This document shows positions 43,008 to 53,843 of a DNA stretch of 64,000 nucleotides, one piece after another. A model generated the notes under the pieces. The model saw only the letters and a list, made by a program, of their open reading frames with translations, did not search any database and was not told where the DNA came from. A program made the translations under genes and the position numbers. The stretch spans positions 13,806,611-13,870,610 of the forward strand of contig NC_092576.1 of NCBI RefSeq assembly GCF_037975245.1, written 5' to 3'. Positions within the stretch are counted from its first letter, which is position 1; every line of letters starts with the position of its first letter. The DNA is from Apostichopus japonicus. Taxonomy: Eukaryota > Echinodermata > Holothuroidea > Aspidochirotida > Stichopodidae.

Positions 43008-44424
43008 ACTTGGCTACTCTCTTTGTATCTGAATTTCAACGAAGATACGACTCCCTCTGTAAGGAGATACGACCAATTCCTAACATAAGAGATAACATGT
43101 TTTGCGTGAACGAACTACTCACTCATGGACAAATTGAAGCTTTGGATGTCGGCTCAGTTTCCAAAAGGGAAATAACTGGAAACCTATAGGTTCCTATCAG
43201 GACATTTTTGTGGAACAATCAAACCAAACTAAACTCCATGCTGTCCCTCCAGCTTGCCTATGAATGGTCCTTAAACACTGACTCGCCAATCTCTAAAAAA
43301 AAAATCGATATTCTTATTCTGCTAACGCTAAGACTAAGGCAACTAGGAAATATAAAATCATTGTTCCACGCGATTCGACGATTCATTTCCAAAAGACTCC
43401 GGTCTCCGAGAAAACGGGATTCAAGAAATTATGAAAAGTTCTAAATCTATCTTATTTATATTCGATGGCTATGATGAGTATCCTGGTGCAGGTAGAGTTG
43501 AGACTGATATTTTGCAAATAGTTAACAAAGAAATTTTCCAACAAGCATGCGTTATTGTAACCACGAGAAGATCAAAGCTTCGCGCTGTTTTGAATATCCA
43601 GGTTGGACGTTTCAGGTTGAAGGGTTTTGATACGATGGCTAGACAGTCGTACATACGCCAAGCAATTGCCGGAGATGACCTCGAACTTTGTAAGAAAATT
43701 AATGCAAAGCTCACAGAGAATCCTGTGTTTGAGGATCTCTGTGAGACTCCCCTTATATTTGCGATGTTTTCTCACATGATTGGCGAGTAAAAGAACTTTT
43801 CAACAATTACATCAGCAATATTTTTTTTAGATATATGGATTCTTGTTTTCACAACCATATGCGAAATAAATTAAATGACGAAAATGTTCCTATTTATAAA
43901 AAAAAAAGGGAGATCATGCCAAGGTAGATAAACTAGCCATTTAAGGAATTACACAAATGCCAATGCAAATTAGTTGGACAAAAAATGTTCCACCTTACAA
44001 CCAAAACATTGACACTGGTATCTTGTTAAAATGGAAAGTTATTCTTTACTGGAGTACCAAACTGAATTTATTCTGCGAGTGGTATGCTGCACATCATGTT
44101 GTGAGCAAATCATCAAAACGGTGCACAGCTTTTTTTTCAAAACAACTTCAGAATAGTGATGCAGATTACATTTACCGGTTTGCCTGTGGCTTGAATCGTT
44201 CTGCAGCTAAAAGTATTATACGAATCTCAAAAGACTTTGCTGATGGTCAGCAGCATTCAATATTATGTATTATGGAACAGCTTTACGCTGGAATATATGA
44301 TAATGTGCGTAAAGAAATAAAAGGACATAACATCTAATGCAGTTTACTTCCGGCAAGATGATAGTCGAATATTTCAAAGTTCAACTATTCAGCTTTTACA
44401 AAATGCATCATCGTTAAAGGTAAA
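43008..44424 (+). pseudogene. NACHT domain exon (STAND NTPase, NLR type), broken
   Basis: Acceptor TTTATTTCAG; last frame ends at AAG|GTAAAT. In order: a pre-NACHT segment (EFQRRYDSLCKEI) ended by TAG near 43190; LSLQLAYEWSLN, which normally follows the phosphate-binding loop; Walker B ILFIFDGYDEYPGAG (about 43446-43490); sensor 1 VIVTTRRSKL; the NACHT winged-helix region CETPLIFAMFSHM, followed by a stop at 43788; then EWYAAHHVV, YRFACGLN and SILCIMEQ. The Walker A GxxGxGKS/T is absent and at least three frameshifts or stops occur. It cannot make an active NTPase as read. Confidence 0.85.
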
Positions 44425-47400
44425 TTATGTGTGGGTTTATGTAACAAATTATTTGCGTATCTGGAAGTTTAAATATAGTAAAATATTGTTTTGAACAAGA
44501 AATACTAGGTACAATTGTATTTCCTTAAAGTATCAACAATATTTCAAGTGAGTACATTAATCCATTTAAAAGAGGAATCTTTGTTAACATTTGAATTCCC
44601 ATCACAGCAAGTTAGGTTTACTGGATGTATACCCTTCCAGTGTAACTCTTTACATCATTAAAAAATCTCTTCATTGGTTTGTTATTTTTTGTTTCATCTT
44701 GAAATCTCCACAGCATTAGAATTTAAACATTTGATGATCAATTTCTTCAAACGATTTACACTTTCATTTTGGTCCTAGGACACTTATGTGCTATATAATT
44801 ATTTTTCACTTGTATTGTCATCGGAGCTGCGAATATGTCTTCATTTTGCGTTTTTCATATACATGAGGTTTTCATTTCGGATCATTTAGTCTTATCTGCA
44901 ACACCCTAAGTTTCAAATTAGACACCGTAAGGTAAAGTGTTATAGGCCCTGCGTTGAAGCTACGGCTCGTTTAACACATGAAAAGGCACACAGCATAAAT
45001 CATTAATATTCAACTTTGCTTACTACTACTACCGTTGTGTCCAACTACGCGCGTAACAGTGAAGTAAAATGTCAAAATTGCTCCCGACTCATCCTCGAAC
45101 TGCATTAAGCCTTTACTGAATTAACTCCGAACCCGGGGTATGACCCTTCCGAGACTATGGCTATGATCGGGTTCGAAACGTGTGGTCTAAAATCCGCTTG
45201 TACACAAAATACCCCGAGCACAAGGTACAACACCGCGATCCTTTTCAAGTGTAAAAGGGTCTCATGGACTTTGTTTAAGCCTTATTTGCCTAGCTTACAT
45301 CTTATAGTTAAGAGAAAAATAATTACAAGCATTTTATATTCGTAAACGTGTTTTAACATGTTATATAAGCCTGACTGTGTGGCAAAGCCATAAACCAATC
45401 AGTGACAATCACGTCATTTCAGAGGTTTGTGGTTAAATGCAGATACCTCCGCGACTGAGTTAGATAAAGTATGAACTATTATAGAAGATAAGCTAGGGAC
45501 ATTCATGTATAAAGTCTGAGGGTCCCTCCTCCCACAAAATCAACTTTAGAAGTAAAACAGTGCATAGTGAGTCATAATTCAAGTATTACTAACTAGCTTT
45601 AAAGGAAAGGTTGTGCAAAAATAGTTTTTTTTTTCTGGGATTTAAAAGAAGGTGTACATTCGTAATAGTGGTTTCATTCCTCCCCGACTGAGTGTAAAAC
45701 ATCGTCGACTGAACCATAACCCCTCGACCGAACCATTTCCCCCGACTAACGATACAAGGTCTGGACATGACGCCCCTCCCACATCCGCCCACACTTGGGC
45801 GAATGCCACTGGATCATATGAAACAATTAAATAACATAATGAAGTGCCGTTGTAAAGACTATGTTAAACGATTATTGATCCAAAATTGTGCAAAAGTTAA
45901 TGCCTAGAAAATCTATAAAGACAATCATTGCATTTATTAAAATATAGGACGCCCGGTGTGCAACTGGTCGGTCCGACTTTTTAACTACAAGCTTTCAAGT
46001 TGTGGTCATGGTAACTGATCATATCTTAATGCGCAGATGTTAAACTGAGAAGAGAGTGCCAGTGTGTACACATGTCTTATCTTACAATATGACATGGAAT
46101 TTATTGCAATGCAAAGCTACAATTAGTGAGATATTATCGGAATTATTTGCTTTAAATTGTATTTAGGAACCAACAAATCATGGACACGATCTTATATCAA
46201 CAGAAAAGATGCTGGTCTAGCAAGTATTTTACAACATGTACTGATTTGCTAGGTTGATTCCCACTATTGACGTACTAATCACACGAACAAAACTTTTCCA
46301 AAGTTCATATTACACGAACTTCAGAGGAGAATGTATTTGTTATTGTGACGAGGTTGCAAGATAATTATGGCATCAACTTCCACCTTCAAGGCGGATAGCA
46401 AACAGAAAAAAAATCAGATATATTGCATTATTATTGTGGTTTAAAGAGTAAAGTAAAATTTAAAATCAAAGCAAAACTTTCAGTCAAAGACATCTACCGT
46501 TGGATACTATAGGGCAGAACACTTTCAATACAGGATGCCAAATCTAAATGACAGAAGTGAAGTGGATGGGCCGTTTTTATTATTGTTTTAGTAACAAAGT
46601 ATATAATAACTCTCATTCCGACATTGTTTAGTCTATTTCAGGGAAGTAGACATTGCTACACCACCCGTGATTGTCAAGACAGTCAGCATGAATGATATCA
46701 AGGAAGTACATGCGTAGCTGGAATATATTAATTGCAGTCTTTCTGGAATTGTGCCTTTTCTGTCAAACTTGTAATACCTGATAATACTGATCCGTTATAT
46801 TTGCACCAAAACAATTAGAATTTTAAAACTGACAACTCAACCTAATACATATAAGAACAATTAATAACAAAATCGGTGTTCGTGTGAGGCAATTCAATAT
46901 ATAGTTATCAAGTAACAATCCCAGTTTCTAATCACTTTCTTTAAATAAACATAGCAAGTTACGATTGCTTGCGTGGAAAGGAAGCTATGTAAGAATTCTT
47001 CTGAGTTTCTTTCAAAACCTGATACATCTACTTAACTTTTGATTCAAAAATTCCGTCTTGGTGTGAAAAACATTTAATAATATACCACACTGCTTTCCTG
47101 CACTTGTTTGTTATTCTTTCATTTTTGGGGAGTCCTTTATTTATTTATTTTTTTTGGGGGGGGGGGAGGGGCTAATCCATGTTACAGATATAAAACAATT
47201 TCCTTATTTAATAGTATAGCTGTTTAAATTTTTCATATGTGTTAGCAAGATGAACTTGAATTTTTGACGTCATACTATCTCGTTCTTTTGCTTTGACATT
47301 GCATTTGGTACTGTTCAAGTTTTGCGAAGCTTTCACAATTATATATTGCAAATACTCTAAAGTTAGTAAATTTAAAATTACTTTACTGTATGTGAAAACT

Positions 47401-47780
47401 CCATGTAGGAGTTTAATGAACACATTCAATCAATTAACTTCTTTTAAAGCTCATATCTCTGTCTGAAGTTTGCCTTTGAAATATTGCAGATATAACAAAC
47501 GATTTTCACTATTAACAACCCATTCTACCAATCCAAAGACACTGCTCATCAATTATTACCTTAAGTTTAAACATATCATTTAACAGTTAGTAGCTATCAC
47601 CCTTAACTTAACATTTTATAGTTGATGAAAGCAAATTAATCGCGTTCATCACAAGATGGCAAGAATTCCATTCACCATTTAACTAACCATAGAGTTCATT
47701 TTCGTCTGATACATGCAAACAGTATTGGTTATCGTAGAACGTACAATTTCTATGGAAAAACAAGAATTAATAGTAAGTTA
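44425..47780. other. Gene-free stretch
   Basis: AT-rich sequence after the NACHT exon. No leucine-rich repeat exon or other coding similarity seen. A C-rich repeat-like patch lies at 45675-45800 and a G-run near 47155-47170. Confidence 0.45.
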
Positions 47781-49020
47781 ATTCAATTCAATTCTTTATA
47801 TCCAGTATAAATCATTAAACATTTATAAATAGGAAAATAAATAAATAAAATTATGATAAAGATATAAAATAGTAAATACTAGACATAACACATCACAACA
47901 ATGGTTCTAAAGCACCATGCTGTATGAACATGGACGCCCTATAAACTAAAGAATTCCTATAAAGTTTAATCCTGAATCTGGGAGTTATGGCAGCATTCCT
48001 CAAATTGTAGTTTGTCTTATTGCACAGAGAGTTTATTGCACAATGGAGTGGGTGTCCTTCATTTCTATGGATGTTATTTAGTAACCTCTCAAATTCTTTC
48101 CTAGCAGCCGTATTAACTTTATCTTTAAGCAGGTTATGATTTAATCCAAAGATTCTCTCACAGTATCTCAGGAAACTTAATAATCTTTCCTTATCTTTCA
48201 TTTGGACAAAGTGATACCAGACCGGGACAGCACATATGATATTTGGCAAGATAGAGGCCTCAAACACCCTTTCCCGTATATGGACAGGAAAGTGAGGAGC
48301 AATATACATGAGTGTGGCGACAATGCTTGACGTCAGCTTGTTGTCGATGCAGACTCCTAGATACATTGTACTGGAAGTACGTTCAACGGATGTATTGTGA
48401 ATAATTGTCTTCTCATCTCTCTTCTCGATGAATCCCCTGTGCTTAATATTGATGTTTTCGAATACCATTTCCTTACACTTCTTTTTGTTGAGAAGTAGGT
48501 TCTTCTGGTCGCAGGTGCTAACTACGCTAGTGATAAAATCCTGATACTCATGCTGATTTTGCTGGTGGGAGCCTTTGATGATATTGCACGATAAAGCAGT
48601 GTCATCAGCATATTTAATTACTGAGCAATTAGAATTAGAGCGAATGCAATCTGTATAAATAGTAAACAATAGGGCTGATAGAGGGCCTCCTTGTGGAACT
48701 CCTACTCTGATTTCAGAAGTTGTTGTATAGCCTTTGTCTAGTTTAACTTGTCTTGACCATCCCTGCATGAAATCCCTAAGCCAATGAATGAGCCATGGCT
48801 CATCGATGAAGTTACACAGATCATTTAGTAGACGATTGGGCAGGACTGTATTAAATGCACTTGAAAAGTCCAGAAATAGGACTTTGGATATTGTCGTCTG
48901 TTTACAGTTTAGCCCAGACACTATGCCATGGACAAGGGTGAGGATTGCATCAGTGCACGAGATACCTTTTCTGTACGCAAACTGATTTGGATCATCATGC
49001 TCATGATCGTGATCATGATC
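47780..49020 (-). mobile_element. 5'-truncated non-LTR retrotransposon, CR1/Rex1-like reverse transcriptase
   Basis: An uninterrupted minus-strand frame runs from about 49015 to the stop at 47893. It shows DPNQFAYRKGISCTDAI, FLDFSSAFNTVLPNRLL, GVPQGGPLSALLFTIYTD, the catalytic KYADDTAL, and MYLGVCIDNKLT, in the order of CR1/Rex1-clade reverse transcriptases, with the usual C-terminal region after them. The endonuclease and the start of the reverse transcriptase are missing. The 3' untranslated end contains GAATTGAATTGAATT near 47790, a short repeated tail. The frame being open suggests a fairly young insertion. Clade assignment is from motif memory. Confidence 0.85.
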
Positions 49021-49026
49021 GTGAAA
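48990..49026. repeat. CATGATCGTGAT simple repeat
   Basis: Short near-palindromic repeat at the 5' truncation point of the CR1-like element; it reads HDHDHDHEH in frame with the reverse transcriptase, probably by chance. Confidence 0.6.
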
Positions 49027-49028
49027 CC

Positions 49029-49340
49029 ATGTCGTTTTTCGAAGATATTAAAGATCTGTTAATTAGTCTTCATGATTTTTCTCTACAAGGAAAAGAAACT
49101 AAAACAGAATTAGATAAGACAAAATATATTGTAATAGCTAAAGGACGTTCAGTAGAACTGTTATTTTTATGTGACAGCCTTCCAAATTCACTTTCCAAGA
49201 TGAGTAATGCAACTCCGATACTTTCAAACCAAGAAGAAAAGAAAATATTGAATAGGCTTGATATAATGATTGCCAAGTCATCGGAAGGCACGGGCAGTGA
49301 AAATGCAAAGGAAGTCACACGTCATTTGTTTGCAATGTAA
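49029..49340 (+). CDS. Unrecognised short open frame, possible exon
   Basis: From ATG 49029 a frame of 103 codons has ordinary amino acid composition and likely helices (MSFFEDIKDLLISLHDF, EEKKILNRLDIMIAKSSEG), ending in TAA. I recognise no domain. A second coding-like piece (RLSLKTAKKELECSSVD, DELLPRVNEQLIEIATNNV) lies at about 49805-50027. They might be exons of one gene, but I found no splice pair that joins them in phase. Confidence 0.3.
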   Translation: MSFFEDIKDLLISLHDFSLQGKETKTELDKTKYIVIAKGRSVELLFLCDSLPNSLSKMSNATPILSNQEEKKILNRLDIMIAKSSEGTGSENAKEVTRHLFAM

Positions 49341-49804
49341 CGTTAGCACTTTGTGAGTTTATGGCTCTGTGCAAACAGGATATGACCAACTAAGTGTCAC
49401 GTATCCAGATTATCACTGGCAGTGTTTATTGTATGTTGTTGGTTAATTGTTTATCCCAGCAAAAGTAACATAGACATGTTTCCATTGATTCATAAATTGT
49501 AGAGCCGTCGGTGTATGGATGTGTTTAATATCCATCCATTTTTTCTCAAAAAAAAAAAATAATTAAACTGTTCAATTATCATATTAAGCCGTCATGGGAA
49601 AATTTGTATTCTTATCAATTTTGATTATAAAATGTATATATTAAAATGCCTATTCTTAACTCACTGTTATACTATTATATATTTACACACCCAAGTAGCT
49701 AGTATTGGGTCCACAAATAATTCATTTATTATAGTATTTTTTTAATTATTTGTCAGATTCATTATGGCACAATAACATGTTACATAATATCTATAAATCC
49801 AAGT

Positions 49805-50027
49805 TGCGAGTAAAGAGTCCAAGAAATCCATCGATGATTTTAGATTGTCTCTCAAAACCGCCAAGAAAGAATTGGAATGTTCTTCGGTCGACATTTCTTG
49901 TCGGGGAGAAGATGAATTATTGCCACGTGTAAATGAACAATTGATCGAAATAGCAACAAATAATGTTGACAAGTTTGTTGGAACGGTTTCCAACGGTTTC
50001 AGTTATACATTTCATTACCCATCATAG
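49805..50027 (+). CDS. Unrecognised short open frame, possible terminal exon
   Basis: Helical, lysine-rich text (KKSIDDFRLSLKTAKKELEC) followed by NNVDKFVGTVSNGFSYTFHY and a TAG stop. It is in the same strand as the frame at 49029-49340, 465 bp downstream. No family recognised. Confidence 0.25.
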
Positions 50028-53000
50028 GGTAAGTAGAGTTGGCGGATTCAAGCAAATATGCATGTATTATTTGGTAGAAGTAAGACTTTATGAACCCGAC
50101 GATAGCCAAAGTAAGCAACTTATTTTAAAATACAATATCTTTTATACATTGTATATCATCTAAAAATACAAAATGGTAAAGTTTACTCCGTAGACGACAT
50201 TTGAAATTCCGAGCCTTGGATCGTTTAATGATGTAATGAAACATATGACATGTAAAATCTAACATAACTGAGGTTTTGTGATCCTTACACAAACTTGCCA
50301 GTTGCTGTTTCCATATTTCATGTGACGTTTTCAGAGAAAAAAGAATTTTGTCGTAATGTCAAGGCAACTACTGTCCAGCCTGTACAAATATGATTTGAAT
50401 TATAGTTGTTCATGTATGATGTTTTCATTCGATGTTTTCTTTTGCTTTGATTTTTTGGTTGTATGAAGACGAAATGTTCTGAAGCTGATAGTTTGCATTA
50501 TTTTATAACAAAAAAGACAACACGACTTGAATTCCTTTACGGGAAACTAACATGAAAACTTTGAAATATTAAATACTACTTTTGATCAATATTTCATAAT
50601 CGGGTCTGCTTCGTCAGTTTTGAAGTTTGCATTTAAGTTGATTGTCTATTCCTAAATAAATCACAAGCTAGCAATTCAAGGTGTCTCAAATGGCGTTCCA
50701 AAGATTGGCCATGTTGTTCATGTAATATGATTTTGCAAGAGGCATTCCGTCATACACACACTACTCACGTTTGAGTGACTTTATAGCTGAGGTTGAGTTT
50801 GCTGCACCCATTTGCCAATGTTTCTGCCATTTCACTGATTTGCCATATGCCAAATGATGTTTTAGCTATAACATGTATTACCCTTACAATGCGTTAAATG
50901 GTCTTCATAGTGGATCCACATTCCACGCCCAAGCAAGCAAACACCAAATTCAAAGCCCATCAAGCTGAAAATTTAAGATTTACTTCTTTAACATTGTCTC
51001 GCAAAGCACGTTGAAAAGAGAAGCATCCAACACATGCTTCAATAACGATCTTTACTCTTTGAATTGGCGACGTTACCAAAATAATAGTTTAAATAAATAT
51101 ATAATAAATATGTAAAAAAAATGCCCGGATCCATAGTGAGAAGAACAAATGACACTTTCATTTACCATTTACATGTCTTTCACACTATCATCGATTTTAT
51201 CTCAGATTAAAAACTCACTACAAGTTGACTTAATCTAGGTGACCTGTCGCAAAGAAAAGATGCAATCACCAATGTACATCAACAACATTCTCACATCTTT
51301 AGCTTCGTAGCTACATAAAATTGCGTAGCGAAATAAGAAAAATAAAGTGAAATGGGGCTTTCATCAGCTTTTTATCGACATTCCCTTGTCAGGATTTTAC
51401 TTTGGGCGACTACTTCCTAATTCAGTGGACACCGTATGGTCATGATTTGAGCTAGTAATGAATAATTTTATTTATGAAAGTATATATTTTGTCCCCGTGA
51501 GGCTTTATCAAATGCGTTATTTTACAGTGTAATTGTGCAGACTGCTCAATGACAATATCGTTCGGAGACTTTTAATTTTTGACCACAGATCACATTACGT
51601 CACGTGCTGACAAAGATCAAAGACGGAATGTGTTAACAGATGTCTTTGATGTACTCAATTCTGTTCCTGGCATGAATTGTTATTTAAGGGTAATATCCGT
51701 AGTTTACTATAAATGGTGATAATTCATACTTCACATAAACAATTGACGTAGTATTATGGTCGTTCTATGATAGTATAGAAAACGTCTAAATATATGTGGA
51801 CACTGTTTACAGCACGACGACGTTTCAAATCAGAGTGTACAATTCACCACTCAGGAACCTAAATAATGCAAGAGGTTGTGTAAAATTATGCTTGATTGAG
51901 TAGTCAAGTTTGTCAAAACCGAACATTGAGTTTATTAAAACTTGTCACTTCACCATAACATTGAGGGTTATGCCACGAGAACGTACTCCCTGCCGATACA
52001 GTAGGTTTTATATGTGTTTATACATATGTTATCCAAATCGAGAGTATTTTTACCATTTTTCATGGAAGTGTCAAGCGATCTCGAGCCAGCCTAAGTTAGA
52101 CAGACTCAAATGACTGACGGAGGCAACGATTCGAAAACTCAATCCCACAATTAGCGATTTCTTTTTAAAAGTATGATTCAACACTGGTTTTGGTAAAGTG
52201 TGAGTACACGAAGTTGGGCGAAGTCCCCGAAAGCTGCGGTGTTTGTAGATGGAAAAAAATACATGTATTTCAAACATCTGACTGTGGTACTAGGGGATTT
52301 ACCTTTTCGTTTTGTTCCTGACTTTAAAGCACAAAAGCAAAATAAAAGACAAAATAAATCGCAGGAGGATTGCACTCAAACCCCTGTTGGGGGTTTCTTG
52401 GGACTTGGGCGATAGAGACATTTGCAGTGTTGCTAATGCTCTGCTCTTAAAAGGATTATACATCAGAGAAGTGCATTTCTCTGAGGAAATGTTAGCGGAA
52501 TGGTCAAAGCAAAGGCAGACACCTGTTCAAGCAGTCAGGTGTTATATATGAGTTGTCATAGTTTGACTTGTGTAACTAGTAAATTAATTGATTCGACTTA
52601 TGATTTGACCTTACTTCAGATTCTGGCTAAGAGTTACTCGTGGCAACTCTCCTAAAATGATGTGGAGTAGGAATCCATAAGCAACACCATTTTCTATTAC
52701 GAATGTTCTGTAAACATTCAGAGTATGGTGTGTTGACTTAAGCTTACAAGTGTTACCTCACAGCCGGCGATGGATTCGATCAGAATATACCACGTACAGG
52801 GGATCAACTGGCGCGCGCAGAATAAACACTAGCGAAAAAAATAGGCAGAGTATTTGGCGTTTTCTCTACTATAATTACTCAACTATCTGGGATTAGACTT
52901 AATCCAATGAACATGTCAAACTAGAATCAACACAACATATACAAGGCATATATATAAATATAATAACTAATGATAACTCCGTAGTCATTTGGTCATCAAG

Positions 53001-53074
53001 GCTCCCGAACGGTAAGTACAACTGAGGCCTACAGCAGAACCCAAAACGTCAATTGGTACATCTCCTGTCCTCCT
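50028..53074. other. Gene-free stretch
   Basis: No recognisable coding similarity. A plus-strand frame at about 52370-52551 (GDRDICSVANALLLKG) has coding-like composition but no identifiable family. Confidence 0.4.
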
Positions 53075-53430
53075 TATACACAGCGTATGCGATAACGCAA
53101 ATGCGGCACAGCTTCATTATGAAAATCCAATAGATAAACTATGCGTCAACAACAAACCAATGGCGGTCCAGTCTTCCGTATTAACAGGGTGTGTGTTAAC
53201 GCCAAACAAATGGGGCACAGACAACTTACAAAAATCCAATAGAAATACTGTATGCGCCAACGATAACTTAATGGCTTTCTGTTCCTCCGTATACAGTGTG
53301 CGCGCTAACGGTCAACAAATGAGGCACATCTTTTTTACAAAAATCAATTAGAAAGACTGTTTGCGCCAACGACAAACCAATAGCCGTTTGGTCTTCCGTA
53401 TACATTGCGTTTGCGCCAATACCAAACAAA
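53075..53430 (+). repeat. Tandem minisatellite, period about 110 bp
   Basis: Three full units and a partial one begin near 53075, 53181, 53291 and 53401. Shared blocks include TACAAAAATCCAATAG, TGCGCCAACGA, and GTCTTCCGTATAC. It ends about 200 bp before the PIF/Harbinger element. Confidence 0.8.
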
Positions 53431-53843
53431 CGGGTCACGAACTTAATAATATTTATCGTTCAGACCGCCGTTCCCTGCCAAGTGCCAAGATAGCTGTCAC
53501 TAGACCCCAAAATCTATTTTCCTTTATTCTTTCGCAAGTCTCCTCTCCTTCGATTACTTTCTGTTTCCTCTCGTTCGGAGCGCTTCCGTTGCTTTTATAC
53601 GACGCGGTTCCCGGGTCGTTCCCGTCTCTTGACAATAAGGAGCTTTAGATTGCACGACGCGGAGTAGTGCAACGGGGAAGTTAACCGACAGTGTACGTCT
53701 TCGTACTGACTCCCCGTCCTGTTGATTTTGTGCTTTAGATCTGTACGACGGGGGAAATGGCAGTCATGTGACCAATAAGAATCACGTAACCAAGAAGAAT
53801 CATGTGACCAATCATATCACAGAGACGAATAGCAACCGTTGCT

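Larger units (their letters stand above)
37401..44424 (+). pseudogene. Decayed receptor gene: multiple Ig-like exons followed by an NACHT exon
   Basis: Ig-like exons at 37401-37705, about 38120-38430, 38452-38779 and about 39985-40325 precede an NACHT exon at 43008-44424, all on the plus strand and flanked by splice-like AG and GT borders. The layout suggests an extracellular Ig array joined to a cytosolic STAND NTPase; I could not place the membrane segment expected between them. A small exon may lie at 42212-42260. In-frame stops, frameshifts, a lost Walker A loop and a Penelope-like insertion (40370-42080) mark it as a pseudogene. Alternatively the Ig exons and the NACHT exon belong to two neighbouring genes. 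Family link to NLRs is solid for the NACHT part only. Confidence 0.7.

Noticed and set aside
45140-45200. Possible tRNA or SINE head (GGGTTCGAAAC)
   Set aside because: No matching A-box at the right distance and no cloverleaf could be drawn.
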